Assembly (NCBI GenBank): GCA_002838205.1
Contig: CP017950.1
Location: 812,858 to 876,857, forward strand
Length of the DNA stretch: 64,000 bases
Source of the DNA: Tenericutes bacterium MZ-XQ
GTDB taxonomy: Bacteria > Bacillota_I > Bacilli_A > Acholeplasmatales > Acholeplasmataceae
Direction: 5' to 3'
Numbering within the stretch: the first letter of the stretch is position 1; each line of letters begins with the position of its first letter. The translations under genes and the position numbers were made by a program. Below, in pieces: positions 54,421 through 63,033 of the stretch. The notes beneath the pieces were generated by a model that saw only the letters and a list, made by a program, of their open reading frames with translations, was not told where the DNA came from and did no database searches.

Positions 54421-54654
54421 TTACCATTCGTCTTTTTCATCTAATCCTGCAACTTCGGCATCATAACCGATTTCTCTAATTTTTTTAAGCATTTGATCAA
54501 CAGTAACGATGTTCTCATCAAACACAACTTTTGCATGTTTGTTTGCGACATCGTATTCAAAATGAGTAATTCCTTGTCGGTATAATACATGTTCAATTGC
54601 TGTTACACATCCTGCTGGGTAAATGCCCTTGCATCTAAGGTAAACAGTTGACAT
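54421..54654 (-). CDS. HMA-like small protein lacking the CxxC metal site
   Basis: The 77-residue protein has the ferredoxin-like HMA pattern (beta STVYLRCKG, helix CVTAIEHVLYRQG, ITHFEYDVANKHAKVVF, TVDQMLKKIREIGYDAEV), as in copper chaperones. However, the metal-binding CxxC is not present: only one Cys (in YPAGC) plus a Cys in RCKG remain, so copper delivery is doubtful. ATG at 54652-54654 has AGGAG eight bases before it; the GTG nine bases further upstream is too close to it. It is four bases or so after the dehydrogenase gene and likely co-transcribed. Confidence 0.85.
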   Translation of the reverse strand: MSTVYLRCKGIYPAGCVTAIEHVLYRQGITHFEYDVANKHAKVVFDENIVTVDQMLKKIREIGYDAEVAGLDEKDEW

Positions 54655-54666
54655 TTCATACACTCC

Positions 54667-55518
54667 TTACATCATTTTTTGTAAATAATATTCGATAATG
54701 GCTTGTGTGCCCTTTTCACTAAATCCTTTACTTGATAATGTTTCATATGCTTTTGTTGCGATTTCTAATACTTTTAAATCCAGGTTTTCTTTTTCATCCA
54801 TCGCTAATTTTAAATCTTTTAAGAAATGTTTGACGAAAAATCCTGGTTCATAATCTTTTTCAATCATTTTTTTGCCGTTGTTTGCGGCTTGCCATGAGTT
54901 TGCTGAACCACCAGTAATGACACTTAACATCGATTCTAAATCTAAGTTTTTTTGTTTAGCGAGCATTAAACCTTCACTAATGCCCATGATATTTCCAGCA
55001 ATAACTGTTTGATTAACCAGTTTTGCATACATGCCAGATCCCGCTTCACCCATATAAGTAATGGTTTTACCCATATACTGAAATAGTGGTAAAACTTTCT
55101 CATAAATATGGAAATCGCCACCAACCATGATGCTTAATGTGCCATTGATTGCACCGAGATCACCACCGGTAACAGGTGCATCTAAAACATCAATGTTTTT
55201 CTTTTTTGCTTTTTCATAGATTTCTTTAGCAAGTGTTGGTGATGATGTTGTCATATCTACCATAATCGTTCTTGGGTTTGCTTCTTCTAATAAAACATCA
55301 TAAACTTCTTTAACATCACTTGGATAACCTACGATTGTAAAGACGATATCGACATCTTTAATACATGTTTTAATATCTTTGCAAAACTTAATATCTGGTT
55401 CTAAAACTTTTGCCTTATCGGGTGTTCTATTATACCCATATATTTCATGACCAGCTTCGAGTAAATGTTTAGCCATTGGTGCTCCCATTACACCAGTGCC
55501 TATCCATAAAATCTTCAT
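54667..55518 (-). CDS. 3-hydroxyisobutyrate/beta-hydroxyacid dehydrogenase family protein
   Basis: The 283-residue NAD(P)-dependent enzyme has the Rossmann motif WIGTGVMGAPMA at the N-terminus, the substrate-binding DAPVTGGDLGAINGTL near residue 117, and the catalytic Lys in GMYAKLVNQTVIAGN near 168. Family members oxidise or reduce 3-hydroxy acids such as 3-hydroxyisobutyrate, tartronate semialdehyde or glyoxylate. It overlaps the hydrolase gene start-to-stop (ATGA) and the HMA-like gene follows. Substrate unknown. Confidence 0.92.
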   Translation of the reverse strand: MKILWIGTGVMGAPMAKHLLEAGHEIYGYNRTPDKAKVLEPDIKFCKDIKTCIKDVDIVFTIVGYPSDVKEVYDVLLEEANPRTIMVDMTTSSPTLAKEIYEKAKKKNIDVLDAPVTGGDLGAINGTLSIMVGGDFHIYEKVLPLFQYMGKTITYMGEAGSGMYAKLVNQTVIAGNIMGISEGLMLAKQKNLDLESMLSVITGGSANSWQAANNGKKMIEKDYEPGFFVKHFLKDLKLAMDEKENLDLKVLEIATKAYETLSSKGFSEKGTQAIIEYYLQKMM

Positions 55519-56324
55519 GAAGATTTCAACTCCTTAACTTTTTGATCGAGCCAACTAACGATATCTTTTCTTACTTTTTCTTGATCCAAATCATTTAAAA
55601 TTTCATGATATGCATCAGGATATGTAATCAACTTCTTATCTTCTACTGGGAGTAATTCATAAAGTCTTTTACTAAACTCTACTGGTACAATCTTATCTGC
55701 TTCACCATGGAGTAATAATACTGGTGCATCATACTTTTTAATATTTCTGTTTAGATATCTAACTCCACCAACCATCATATTACCAGCTAGTGAGAAATAA
55801 AATTTCTTTAAGTTCAAAGGATCGTTGATGTAAGCATCTTCTACTTCTTTAATTCTTGATAACTGATCATCTGCAAAATTGGTTTTCTTTGCTAAGAAAC
55901 CCAGCCAGCGATAACCGATGATTCTAAAAGGAAGAACATCTTTTATAAAGTATGATGGTGCAGCAGATGAAACAATACCATCAACATCATGATATTTCAC
56001 ACCATACATATTCACAATCAATGCCCCCATACTGTGTCCGAAAATATAGATTGGTTTATCATCAATCTTTTTTTCCATTTCAATTAATTGATGCAAATCA
56101 TCAATCGTTTGATGATATGATTTTAATTTCCCCCTAGCCCCTTGAGATTGTCCATGACCTCTAATATCATATCTAATCACTGTATAAGATGCCTCATTTA
56201 AAGCTTTTGTTAAAGCATCGTATCTACCACTGTGCTCTGCAATTCCGTGAGTTAAAATCACTTTAGCCTTCGCATTTTCTACTTCGTCTTTTTTGACATG
56301 TAATAAAATTCCATTGATTAACAT
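55515..56324 (-). CDS. alpha/beta hydrolase, monoacylglycerol lipase-like
   Basis: The 269-residue protein has the nucleophile elbow GHSMG with Ser98, the HGIAEHSGRY oxyanion loop near residue 26, the acid in LLHGEADKIVP near 208 and the catalytic His in PDAYHEILND near 236. This pattern belongs to serine hydrolases of the monoacylglycerol lipase/lysophospholipase group. There is an AAGGAG ribosome binding site and a -10-like TATAAT (56347-56352); IS copy 2 is inserted just upstream of the predicted -35. Confidence 0.93.
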   Translation of the reverse strand: MLINGILLHVKKDEVENAKAKVILTHGIAEHSGRYDALTKALNEASYTVIRYDIRGHGQSQGARGKLKSYHQTIDDLHQLIEMEKKIDDKPIYIFGHSMGALIVNMYGVKYHDVDGIVSSAAPSYFIKDVLPFRIIGYRWLGFLAKKTNFADDQLSRIKEVEDAYINDPLNLKKFYFSLAGNMMVGGVRYLNRNIKKYDAPVLLLHGEADKIVPVEFSKRLYELLPVEDKKLITYPDAYHEILNDLDQEKVRKDIVSWLDQKVKELKSS

Positions 56325-56374
56325 ATTATCCGTCTCCTTTGTCTATATTATACATGAAACAGCTAATTTTTTTT

Positions 56375-56382
56375 ATTTTATT
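56375..56382. repeat. target-site duplication, left side of IS copy 2
   Basis: ATTTTATT, directly repeated at 57659-57666. Confidence 0.9.
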
Positions 56383-56390
56383 AACTGTGT

Positions 56391-57437
56391 TCAAGATAAA
56401 TACTGATATGGCTTAAAAATATCAATAGGCCAATCTCTTTGATGAATATCACTTGATTTGATTGAAACATGGTTTGATATGACATATTTTAATGCCGCAT
56501 TTAAGTGCTTGTCATACTCCAATTGATACTTTAAATACTTCATGAACCTAAACCACATCAAGTAACCCTCTAAATGTTTCGTAGATACGCCTCTAAATCT
56601 TCTAAACCAGGTTTTTAATTCACTATGATAATTATTAATAACTCCTAAACTGTATTCATCTTTGGTGTGTTCACCAGAAGGAATTTGTGTAACTGAACAT
56701 TCTAATTGATGAGCAATATCAAAATAAGATGATTTACTATCTGATGTGATATGACTACCCGCTTTAACCTTACCTTTAATGGCATCGAAGATATCATCTT
56801 TCCACGGATTTCCTTGACCAACGACCTTCGTTAAAACCTGATCATTTTCATCAAGTGCGATAAGAACACAAACATGTTCATTAGAAACACCACGTAAAAC
56901 GGCGGGTTCACCTTTCTTCTTAGCAGATCTTGGCATTTGTTTACCTTTCCAAGGACCCTTCATGTTAAGAAGAAAATAAGTTTCATCAATCTCTATTTCC
57001 CCAGACAGTTTGACAACTTCCTGATAGTCTTTCATCGCTTCGATGACTTTATGACGCCACGCAAAGGCAGTAGTCGTTGAAATCCCAACTTCAGATGCAC
57101 TCTTTCTTAAAGATAGACCATAGAGCATACATTTGATAAACATCAACCACTGTTCATATGACTTCTTGGAGTAACGAACGATGGAATGATGGGTATCTGA
57201 AATAGATCTACTGGTTTGAGGATTGAGATACTTTTGACGACCAGTAGGTGTCTTACCGTTTCTAACATATCCGTTAGGAACTCGACGCTCTCTAAAGATG
57301 ATTTTATGAAGAGCATTCGCAGCATCATTGATTATCTTTTGATTCAGCTGCATTTTCTTAAGCAGTTCATTATAATCATCAGCACATAAAGTTTGAATGA
57401 TTGGGTACAATGTTTCTGGTGTTATAGCTTGATTCAT
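56391..57437 (-). CDS. ISXO2-like/IS1595 family transposase, copy 2
   Basis: The 348-residue protein is identical to the transposase of copy 1, with the same intact DDE core and the same start with AAGGAG. The identity of the two copies over the whole ORF suggests recent transposition in this lineage. No frameshift or stop is seen, so both transposases may be active. Confidence 0.93.
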   Translation of the reverse strand: MNQAITPETLYPIIQTLCADDYNELLKKMQLNQKIINDAANALHKIIFRERRVPNGYVRNGKTPTGRQKYLNPQTSRSISDTHHSIVRYSKKSYEQWLMFIKCMLYGLSLRKSASEVGISTTTAFAWRHKVIEAMKDYQEVVKLSGEIEIDETYFLLNMKGPWKGKQMPRSAKKKGEPAVLRGVSNEHVCVLIALDENDQVLTKVVGQGNPWKDDIFDAIKGKVKAGSHITSDSKSSYFDIAHQLECSVTQIPSGEHTKDEYSLGVINNYHSELKTWFRRFRGVSTKHLEGYLMWFRFMKYLKYQLEYDKHLNAALKYVISNHVSIKSSDIHQRDWPIDIFKPYQYLS

Positions 57438-57600
57438 GTTTGGTAGACTCCTTAAATGATAAATGTCCTTAAGCAACCAGCTTGAATAGGAACTTTCTTA
57501 TCGCCAAACAAGAAATAGTGTCCAAGCTGGTTGATTAAAGACATCAACTTAAAAGGTATTCTATTCACTATTCTTGTTTGGCATAATCATTTTACCAAAC
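57438..57600 (-). other. transposase leader with interleaved inverted repeats (copy 2)
   Basis: Same arrangement as at 50888-51050, shifted by 6,550 bases: C 57593-57600, A 57566-57582, B 57523-57533, A' 57503-57520, B' 57474-57484, C' 57438-57445. Confidence 0.8.
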
Positions 57601-57617
57601 GTAAGGTTATTATTCAA
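57589..57617 (-). promoter_or_regulatory. predicted transposase promoter, IS copy 2
   Basis: TTGAAT (57612-57617) and TAAAAT (57589-57594) with 17 bases between on the minus strand. Confidence 0.6.
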
Positions 57618-57658
57618 TTATGAGTTATACAAAATCAGTATTTATCTTGAACACAGTT

Positions 57659-57666
57659 ATTTTATT
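57659..57666. repeat. target-site duplication, right side of IS copy 2
   Basis: ATTTTATT, matching 56375-56382. Confidence 0.9.
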
Positions 57667-57754
57667 AAAAATAAAATGTTTTTTGAGCCATTCTATTTTA
57701 AATATCAAAATATGTTGTATAATGAAATTAGAAAACGCTTTTAGGAGACTGGAA

Positions 57755-58831
57755 ATGAAAAAAACTGCTCTACATGAAACCCACCTAAAACTACAAGCGA
57801 AAATGATCGAATTTGCCAATTATGAAATGCCCGTATCTTATGAAGGCATAAACGCTGAACATCTTAGTGTCAGAACACATATGGGCATTTTCGACGTTTC
57901 ACATATGGGTGAGTTTTTGATTGAAGGTAAAGATGCTTTAGCATTTACCAACTATTTAGTATCAAATCACATCGATGATGATTTAACAAAAGTCACTTAT
58001 GCACTTCTGCTAAATGATCAAGGTTATCCTTTAGATGACTTATTGGTTTACGTCGTTCAAAAAAACCAAGTCTTACTTGTGGTTAACGCTGGTAATAGAG
58101 AAAAAGATTTTGCTTGGGTGTTAAAAAAATCTGAATCTTTTGATGTTACGGTTAGAGATGTTTCTGAAAACTATGGTCAAGTCGCAATCCAAGGACCAAA
58201 AGTTAAAGAGTTTATCGACACACTTTTAGATACTACTGTATCCGATTTGACCTTTATGACATTTAAAATTGTTCCTTATATGGATGGCCATGTTATTGTT
58301 TCAAGAACAGGCTATACAGGTGAAGATGGTTTTGAAGTATACGGATATCCTGATTTTATCATAAACCTATGGGATGATGCATTAGCTCATGGTGTTAAAC
58401 CTTGTGGATTAGGCGCAAGAGATACATTAAGATTTCAAGCAAACCTCCCTTTATATGGTCAAGAAATCGGTGAAGACATTACACCATATGAAGCTGGATT
58501 AGGATTTGCAGTTAAACTTGATAAAGAAAGCTTTATCGGAAAAGATGCTTGTATCCTCCATAAAGAAAATAAATCAAGAAAACTTGTTGGATTTGAACTT
58601 CTAGAAAGAAATATTCCAAGACATGGATATAAGGTTTTTAAAGATAATGAGGAAATCGGTGAAGTTACTACAGGTTATCTACTTCCAGATTATGATAAAC
58701 CGATTGGTTTAGCATTGATTAAACAAGAGCATGGATCTTTAGGCACTGAAATAGAGATTCAAATCAGACACAAAATGGTTAAAGCAGTCATAAGAAATAA
58801 AAAATTCTATACAAAGAATTATAAAAAATAG
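57755..58831 (+). CDS. gcvT: glycine cleavage system T protein (aminomethyltransferase)
   Basis: GcvT transfers the methylene group from aminomethyl-lipoyl-GcvH to tetrahydrofolate. The 358-residue protein has the folate-binding pattern HLSVRTHMGIFDVSHMGE, the catalytic region LDDLLVY, and SRTGYTGEDGFEVY and CGLGARDTLRFQANLPLYGQE. ATG at 57755 is used because AGGAG lies at the right distance; the longer in-frame ORF starts inside the IS. It heads the gcvT-gcvH-gcvPA-gcvPB operon; a -10-like TATAAT lies at 57718-57723 with no good -35. Confidence 0.97.
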   Translation: MKKTALHETHLKLQAKMIEFANYEMPVSYEGINAEHLSVRTHMGIFDVSHMGEFLIEGKDALAFTNYLVSNHIDDDLTKVTYALLLNDQGYPLDDLLVYVVQKNQVLLVVNAGNREKDFAWVLKKSESFDVTVRDVSENYGQVAIQGPKVKEFIDTLLDTTVSDLTFMTFKIVPYMDGHVIVSRTGYTGEDGFEVYGYPDFIINLWDDALAHGVKPCGLGARDTLRFQANLPLYGQEIGEDITPYEAGLGFAVKLDKESFIGKDACILHKENKSRKLVGFELLERNIPRHGYKVFKDNEEIGEVTTGYLLPDYDKPIGLALIKQEHGSLGTEIEIQIRHKMVKAVIRNKKFYTKNYKK

Positions 58832-58843
58832 GAGGGTTTTAAA

Positions 58844-59212
58844 ATGATTAAAGAAGGTTTATTATACGCAAAATCTCACGAATGGTTAAAAGTTGAAGGC
58901 AATGAAGCATTAGTAGGTATTTCTGATCATGCTCAAGAAGCTTTAGGAGATGTTGTTTTTATTGAATTACCAAAAGTTGGCGATACAATCAAAATGGGTG
59001 AAGCCTTTGGTGCTGTAGAATCTGTAAAAGCTGCATCAGATATGTATTTACCAGTATCAGGAAAAATTATTGAAGTGAATACTGATTTAGAATCTGAACC
59101 TGAAAAATTAAACCAAGATCCATATGGCAGTTGGATTTGTAAAATTGAAATCTTAGATCAAAAAGAATTAGAAAACCTATTTGACCACACTGAATATAAA
59201 GAAGAGGACTAA
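58844..59212 (+). CDS. gcvH: glycine cleavage system H protein
   Basis: GcvH carries the lipoyl group that moves between the P, T and L proteins. The 122-residue protein has the lipoyl site Lys62 in VESVKAAS, with the typical start LYAKSHEWLKVEG and the end motif DPYGSWICKIE. Ribosome binding site AGGAGG. It is 12 bases after gcvT and its stop precedes gcvPA by one base. Confidence 0.98.
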   Translation: MIKEGLLYAKSHEWLKVEGNEALVGISDHAQEALGDVVFIELPKVGDTIKMGEAFGAVESVKAASDMYLPVSGKIIEVNTDLESEPEKLNQDPYGSWICKIEILDQKELENLFDHTEYKEED

Positions 59213-59213
59213 A

Positions 59214-60527
59214 ATGCACAAATATTTACCTCATACCAATCAAGAAATCAAAGAGATGCTCGATAAAATTGGAGCATCTTCTATTGACAACTTGTTTGAT
59301 AAGATTCCTAAATCACTAAAAATGAATAAAGATTATGACATACCAGAAGCAATGGGTGATGATGAGCTAACTAAACATATGCATGACTTGGCAAACAAAA
59401 ATCAAGAGTTGCTTATTTTTAGAGGTGCTGGTAGTTACGATCACTATACACCAAGTGCTGTTAAAGCGCTTATTTCAAGACAAGAGTTTTTAACATCTTA
59501 TACCCCTTATCAACCAGAGGTTGCTCAAGGGACTTTACAGTATATCTTTGAATATCAATCGATGGTAACTGAACTGACGCAAATGGATGTTTCAAATGCA
59601 TCGATGTATGACGGATCTACTGCTACTGCTGAAGCGATGTTTATGGCGCATGCACAAACAGGGAAAAACGAAGTCTTAGTGAGTTCTACTTTAAATCCAA
59701 GAATTATTGATGTCATTAAAACCTATGCACATTACAAAGGATTAATTGTAACTTTAATTCCTGAAAAAGATGGTGTCACTGATATCGATTTTATTAAAGA
59801 CAATATCCAAGATAAAATGGGTGTGATTGTTGCTAACCCTAATTATTACGGCATTATTGAAGACTATAATGGACTTGCTGATATCATTCATGAAGCTGGC
59901 GGATTATTTGTCATCAATCAAGAAGGGCAATCATTGGCTTTATTAAAAACACCTGGTGAACTTGATGCAGATATCGCTTGTGGAGATCTTCAATCTTTAG
60001 GTATCCCATTAAGTTTTGGCGGTGCATATATTGGTTATTTAGCAACTAAGCAAAAATATGTGAGAAAAATGCCTGGACGTATTTGTGGTATTACCACAGA
60101 TGTAGATGGTAAAAGAGCATTTGTTTTAACACTTCAAGCAAGAGAACAACATATTAGACGTGCAAAAGCAAATTCCAATATCTGTTCAAATCAATCGTTA
60201 AATGCACTTGCAGTAACCATTTATCTATCTTTAGTTGGAAAAGAAGGTTTTGTTAAATTCGCTAAAGAAAGCTTAAATGGCGCAAATTACTTATATCAAA
60301 AATTACTAGAAACCAAAATGTTTGAAAAAGTTTATGACAAACCATTCTTTAAAGAATTCGTCTTAAAAGCAAACTTCGACGTAGAAAAATTTAATAACTA
60401 TCTTTTAGATCAAGGCATCTTAGGACCTCTTCAAATCAAAGATAATCATTTATTATTTGCAGTAACAGAAAAACGTACAAAAGCTGAGCTTGATCTATTT
60501 ATAGAAAAGGTGGTGAACTTCACATGA
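59214..60527 (+). CDS. gcvPA: glycine dehydrogenase (decarboxylating) subunit 1
   Basis: With GcvPB this forms the P protein that decarboxylates glycine with pyridoxal phosphate. The 437-residue protein starts MHKYLPHTNQEIKEML and carries the family segments FRGAGSYDHYTPSAV, TSYTPYQPEVAQGTLQ and MYDGSTATAEAM. ATG at 59214 is used (start after the gcvH stop); the in-frame codon at 59181 would overlap gcvH without a ribosome binding site. Its TGA stop overlaps the gcvPB ATG, showing that TGA is a stop codon here. Confidence 0.96.
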   Translation: MHKYLPHTNQEIKEMLDKIGASSIDNLFDKIPKSLKMNKDYDIPEAMGDDELTKHMHDLANKNQELLIFRGAGSYDHYTPSAVKALISRQEFLTSYTPYQPEVAQGTLQYIFEYQSMVTELTQMDVSNASMYDGSTATAEAMFMAHAQTGKNEVLVSSTLNPRIIDVIKTYAHYKGLIVTLIPEKDGVTDIDFIKDNIQDKMGVIVANPNYYGIIEDYNGLADIIHEAGGLFVINQEGQSLALLKTPGELDADIACGDLQSLGIPLSFGGAYIGYLATKQKYVRKMPGRICGITTDVDGKRAFVLTLQAREQHIRRAKANSNICSNQSLNALAVTIYLSLVGKEGFVKFAKESLNGANYLYQKLLETKMFEKVYDKPFFKEFVLKANFDVEKFNNYLLDQGILGPLQIKDNHLLFAVTEKRTKAELDLFIEKVVNFT

Positions 60528-61972
60528 AAAAACTATATGACACCTTAATTTTTGATTTATCAAAAGCGGGACGTATTGGTTATCAATACAAAGAAAAACA
60601 TTTAGATGAAGTCAACCTACCATCAACACTTTTAAGATCAACACCTGCATCATTACCTGAAGTCTCAGAGTTTGATGTTGTTAGACATTATACGAATGTC
60701 AGTCAAAAAAACTTTGGTGTTGAAACAGGATTTTATCCCTTAGGCTCTTGTACGATGAAGTACAATCCTAAAATTAATGATGAACTTGCAACTTTAAAAG
60801 GATTTGCAAATATCCATCCACTACAACCAGAACACACCATGCAAGGTCTTCTTCAAATTTATTATGAAACCCAAGAAATGTTATCTAAAATATCAGGTCT
60901 TAAAGCTTATTCATTAAATCCATTTGCTGGAGCACATGGTGAGCTTGCAGGTTTAATGATCATTAAAGCATATCATCAAAAAAACAAAGACGATAAACGT
61001 ACAAAAATTATCGTTCCAGATTCAGCACATGGAACAAACCCAGCTAGTGCTACTGTCTGTGGGTTTGATGTTGTAGAAATCAAGTCTAACTTAGATGGGA
61101 CAGTTAATGTTGAAGCCTTAAAGGCAGTTTTATCAGATGAAATTGCTGGTCTTATGTTAACAAACCCTAATACAGCTGGAGTTTTTGAAAAAGACATTTT
61201 AGAAATTTCTAAACTTGTACATGAAGCTGGCGGTCTACTTTATTATGATGGTGCTAACTTAAACGCACTTTTAGGACATGCAAAACCTGGTGACATGGGC
61301 TTTGATATTACACACATCAATCTTCACAAAACATTCTCTACACCACACGGTGGTGGAGGGCCTGGTTCTGGTCCAGTAGGTGTTTGTGAAAAACTAGTTG
61401 AATTCCTACCTAATCCAATCGTTACTAAAAAAGGTGACACATATCACTTAGAACTAGCTAAAGATTCAATTGGAAACTTAGGTATGTTTTATGGGAATGC
61501 TTCTGTTTACTTAAGAGCATATGTTTATTTAAGAACACTAGGTAAAGAAAACATCAAAGATGTTGGTTCTCTTGCAGTCTTAAACGCAAACTATATCAAA
61601 GAATCATTAAAAGATATCTTTGATCTACCTATTGAAGGTAACTGTATGCATGAATTTGTCTTTGATGGATTAAAAGATAGTTCTACTGGTGTTAAGACAT
61701 TAGATATCGCAAAAAGACTTTTAGACTATGGCTATCATGCACCAACGATTTATTTTCCTCTAATTTTCCATCAATCGATGATGATTGAACCTACTGAAGT
61801 TGAATCAAAAGATACTTTAGATGGGTTTATAGAAATCATGAGAACCGTAGCTAGAGAAGCGATTGAAAATCCAGAACTTGTTAAAACTGCTCCTCACACA
61901 ACGATCGTTAGAAGACTTGATGAAGTGAAAGCTGTAAAACAACCGATATTAAAATACAAAGATATTCATTAA
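60524..61972 (+). CDS. gcvPB: glycine dehydrogenase (decarboxylating) subunit 2
   Basis: This is the PLP-bearing subunit of the P protein. The 482-residue protein has the lysine that binds the cofactor at Lys269 in THINLHKTFSTPHGGGGPG, GSCTMKYNPK, and SAHGTNPASA. It overlaps gcvPA by four bases (ATGA). The fourth component, GcvL (dihydrolipoamide dehydrogenase), is not in the window, and there is no glycine riboswitch in front of the operon. Confidence 0.97.
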   Translation: MKKLYDTLIFDLSKAGRIGYQYKEKHLDEVNLPSTLLRSTPASLPEVSEFDVVRHYTNVSQKNFGVETGFYPLGSCTMKYNPKINDELATLKGFANIHPLQPEHTMQGLLQIYYETQEMLSKISGLKAYSLNPFAGAHGELAGLMIIKAYHQKNKDDKRTKIIVPDSAHGTNPASATVCGFDVVEIKSNLDGTVNVEALKAVLSDEIAGLMLTNPNTAGVFEKDILEISKLVHEAGGLLYYDGANLNALLGHAKPGDMGFDITHINLHKTFSTPHGGGGPGSGPVGVCEKLVEFLPNPIVTKKGDTYHLELAKDSIGNLGMFYGNASVYLRAYVYLRTLGKENIKDVGSLAVLNANYIKESLKDIFDLPIEGNCMHEFVFDGLKDSSTGVKTLDIAKRLLDYGYHAPTIYFPLIFHQSMMIEPTEVESKDTLDGFIEIMRTVAREAIENPELVKTAPHTTIVRRLDEVKAVKQPILKYKDIH

Positions 61973-61973
61973 A

Positions 61974-62003
61974 AAAAGTGCTCAAAATTTTGAGCACTTT
62001 TTC
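61974..62003. terminator. bidirectional terminator between gcvPB and the Mrp gene
   Basis: A near-perfect AAAGTGCTCAAAA/TTTTGAGCACTTT palindrome with T and A runs at both ends serves two convergent genes. Confidence 0.9.
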
Positions 62004-63002
62004 TTATATTTCCATTTCTTTTATAACTTTAACTGCTATCTCATCATATGCTTTTGCGGCATCTTCTTTGCCTTTATAAATAAAGGTCTTATCTTGTGGT
62101 TGGCTAATTGGAATTTGACCAAAAACAGGTACCCCTAATTTCTTAGCAACTGCTTCTCCGCCACCTTCACCAAAGATAAACTCACGTTTTTGATTACATG
62201 GATTTAAATAATAACTCATGTTTTCAACAACACCAATCACTTCATGTCCGATATTTTGAGCACCAATACCAGCTTTTACTGCAATTGAACTTGCGTTAAT
62301 ATGTGGTGTCGTAACAACCATAATTTTACTCTTAGGCACATAACTCTTAACATCTAATGCAACATCCCCAGTTCCTGGTGGAAGGTCGATTAAAATTAAA
62401 TCAATATCATCTTGCCATTTGACACCATTGAAAAAATGCACGAGCATTTTTCCAAGCATCGGTCCTCTCCACATTAATGGTTTTTCTGGTGGCATGAAAA
62501 ACTCAGTTGAAATCACTTCAATACCATCTTTATTCAGTGGAATCATTTTTTCATCTTGGGTTGCTGATAAAGGTTTAACCTCTAATTGTAATACATTAGG
62601 AATGCTTGGACCATACACATCAGCATCGATAATCCCAATTTTTTTACCTTGTCTAATTAAAGCTGCTGCTAAATTCGCAGTGACACTTGATTTACCAACC
62701 CCACCTTTACCGGATGCGACTGCTAAATATTTCATTGGTTTTTCACCTTCAGGTACAAACTCAGATTCAAAGAAATCTATTTTAATGCCAGGAAAGCCCA
62801 GCTCAATTTTTACAAGCTTAATAATTTCAATTTTTACTTGTTGTTCATATTTCGCTTTGTCTTTTAAATAAATCTCTAATTCTGCTACGCCAGTAGGTCC
62901 AACAACTAGTTTTTTAACCCCGTTTACCTTACCAAATGGTTGGTTAAAACCAGGATCATTAATCTCTTCAATTCTCTTTTTTAATTCATCATAAGACGTC
63001 AT
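62004..63002 (-). CDS. Mrp/NBP35-type P-loop ATPase (Fe-S carrier-like)
   Basis: The 332-residue protein has an N-terminal MIP18-like region (residues about 1-85) and a deviant Walker A, GKGGVGKSS, near residue 104, followed by IDADVYGPSIPNVL and DLPPGTGDVALD, the pattern of ApbC/Mrp proteins, which load Fe-S clusters on targets. The usual CPxC near the C-terminus, which holds the bridging cluster, is not intact: the segment reads YYLNPCNQKREF with only one Cys. ATG at 63000-63002 is used, with GAGGTG before it. Confidence 0.92.
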   Translation of the reverse strand: MTSYDELKKRIEEINDPGFNQPFGKVNGVKKLVVGPTGVAELEIYLKDKAKYEQQVKIEIIKLVKIELGFPGIKIDFFESEFVPEGEKPMKYLAVASGKGGVGKSSVTANLAAALIRQGKKIGIIDADVYGPSIPNVLQLEVKPLSATQDEKMIPLNKDGIEVISTEFFMPPEKPLMWRGPMLGKMLVHFFNGVKWQDDIDLILIDLPPGTGDVALDVKSYVPKSKIMVVTTPHINASSIAVKAGIGAQNIGHEVIGVVENMSYYLNPCNQKREFIFGEGGGEAVAKKLGVPVFGQIPISQPQDKTFIYKGKEDAAKAYDEIAVKVIKEMEI

Positions 63003-63033
63003 CTCGTTCACCTCACACATATTATAACAAATA

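Larger units (their letters stand above)
56383..57658 (-). mobile_element. IS1595/ISXO2-like insertion sequence, copy 2
   Basis: The element is 1,276 bp, in the same orientation as copy 1 and exactly 6,550 bp away. Terminal inverted repeats are at 56383-56407 and 57634-57658. The 8-bp duplication ATTTTATT differs from that of copy 1, so each copy entered independently. It lies between the divergent lipase-like hydrolase and gcvT, just outside the promoter of each. Confidence 0.95.

Noticed and set aside
56325-56382. Disruption of the lipase-like gene's promoter by IS copy 2
   Set aside because: The -10 TATAAT and the -35 position at 56369-56374 lie completely between the gene and the target duplication, so the core promoter appears untouched, although upstream elements could be displaced.
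49833-57658. Composite transposon formed by the two IS copies
   Set aside because: Each copy has its own matching 8-bp target duplication, different from each other, and the outer ends do not match. The interior consists of housekeeping genes on the ancestral chromosome.
57620-57754. In-frame N-terminal extension of gcvT starting inside IS copy 2
   Set aside because: It starts within the IS; ATG 57755 has a good ribosome binding site and begins the family N-terminus.
57667-57754. Glycine riboswitch before gcvT
   Set aside because: The 88 bases between the IS and gcvT lack the conserved glycine aptamer blocks; too short for a tandem aptamer.
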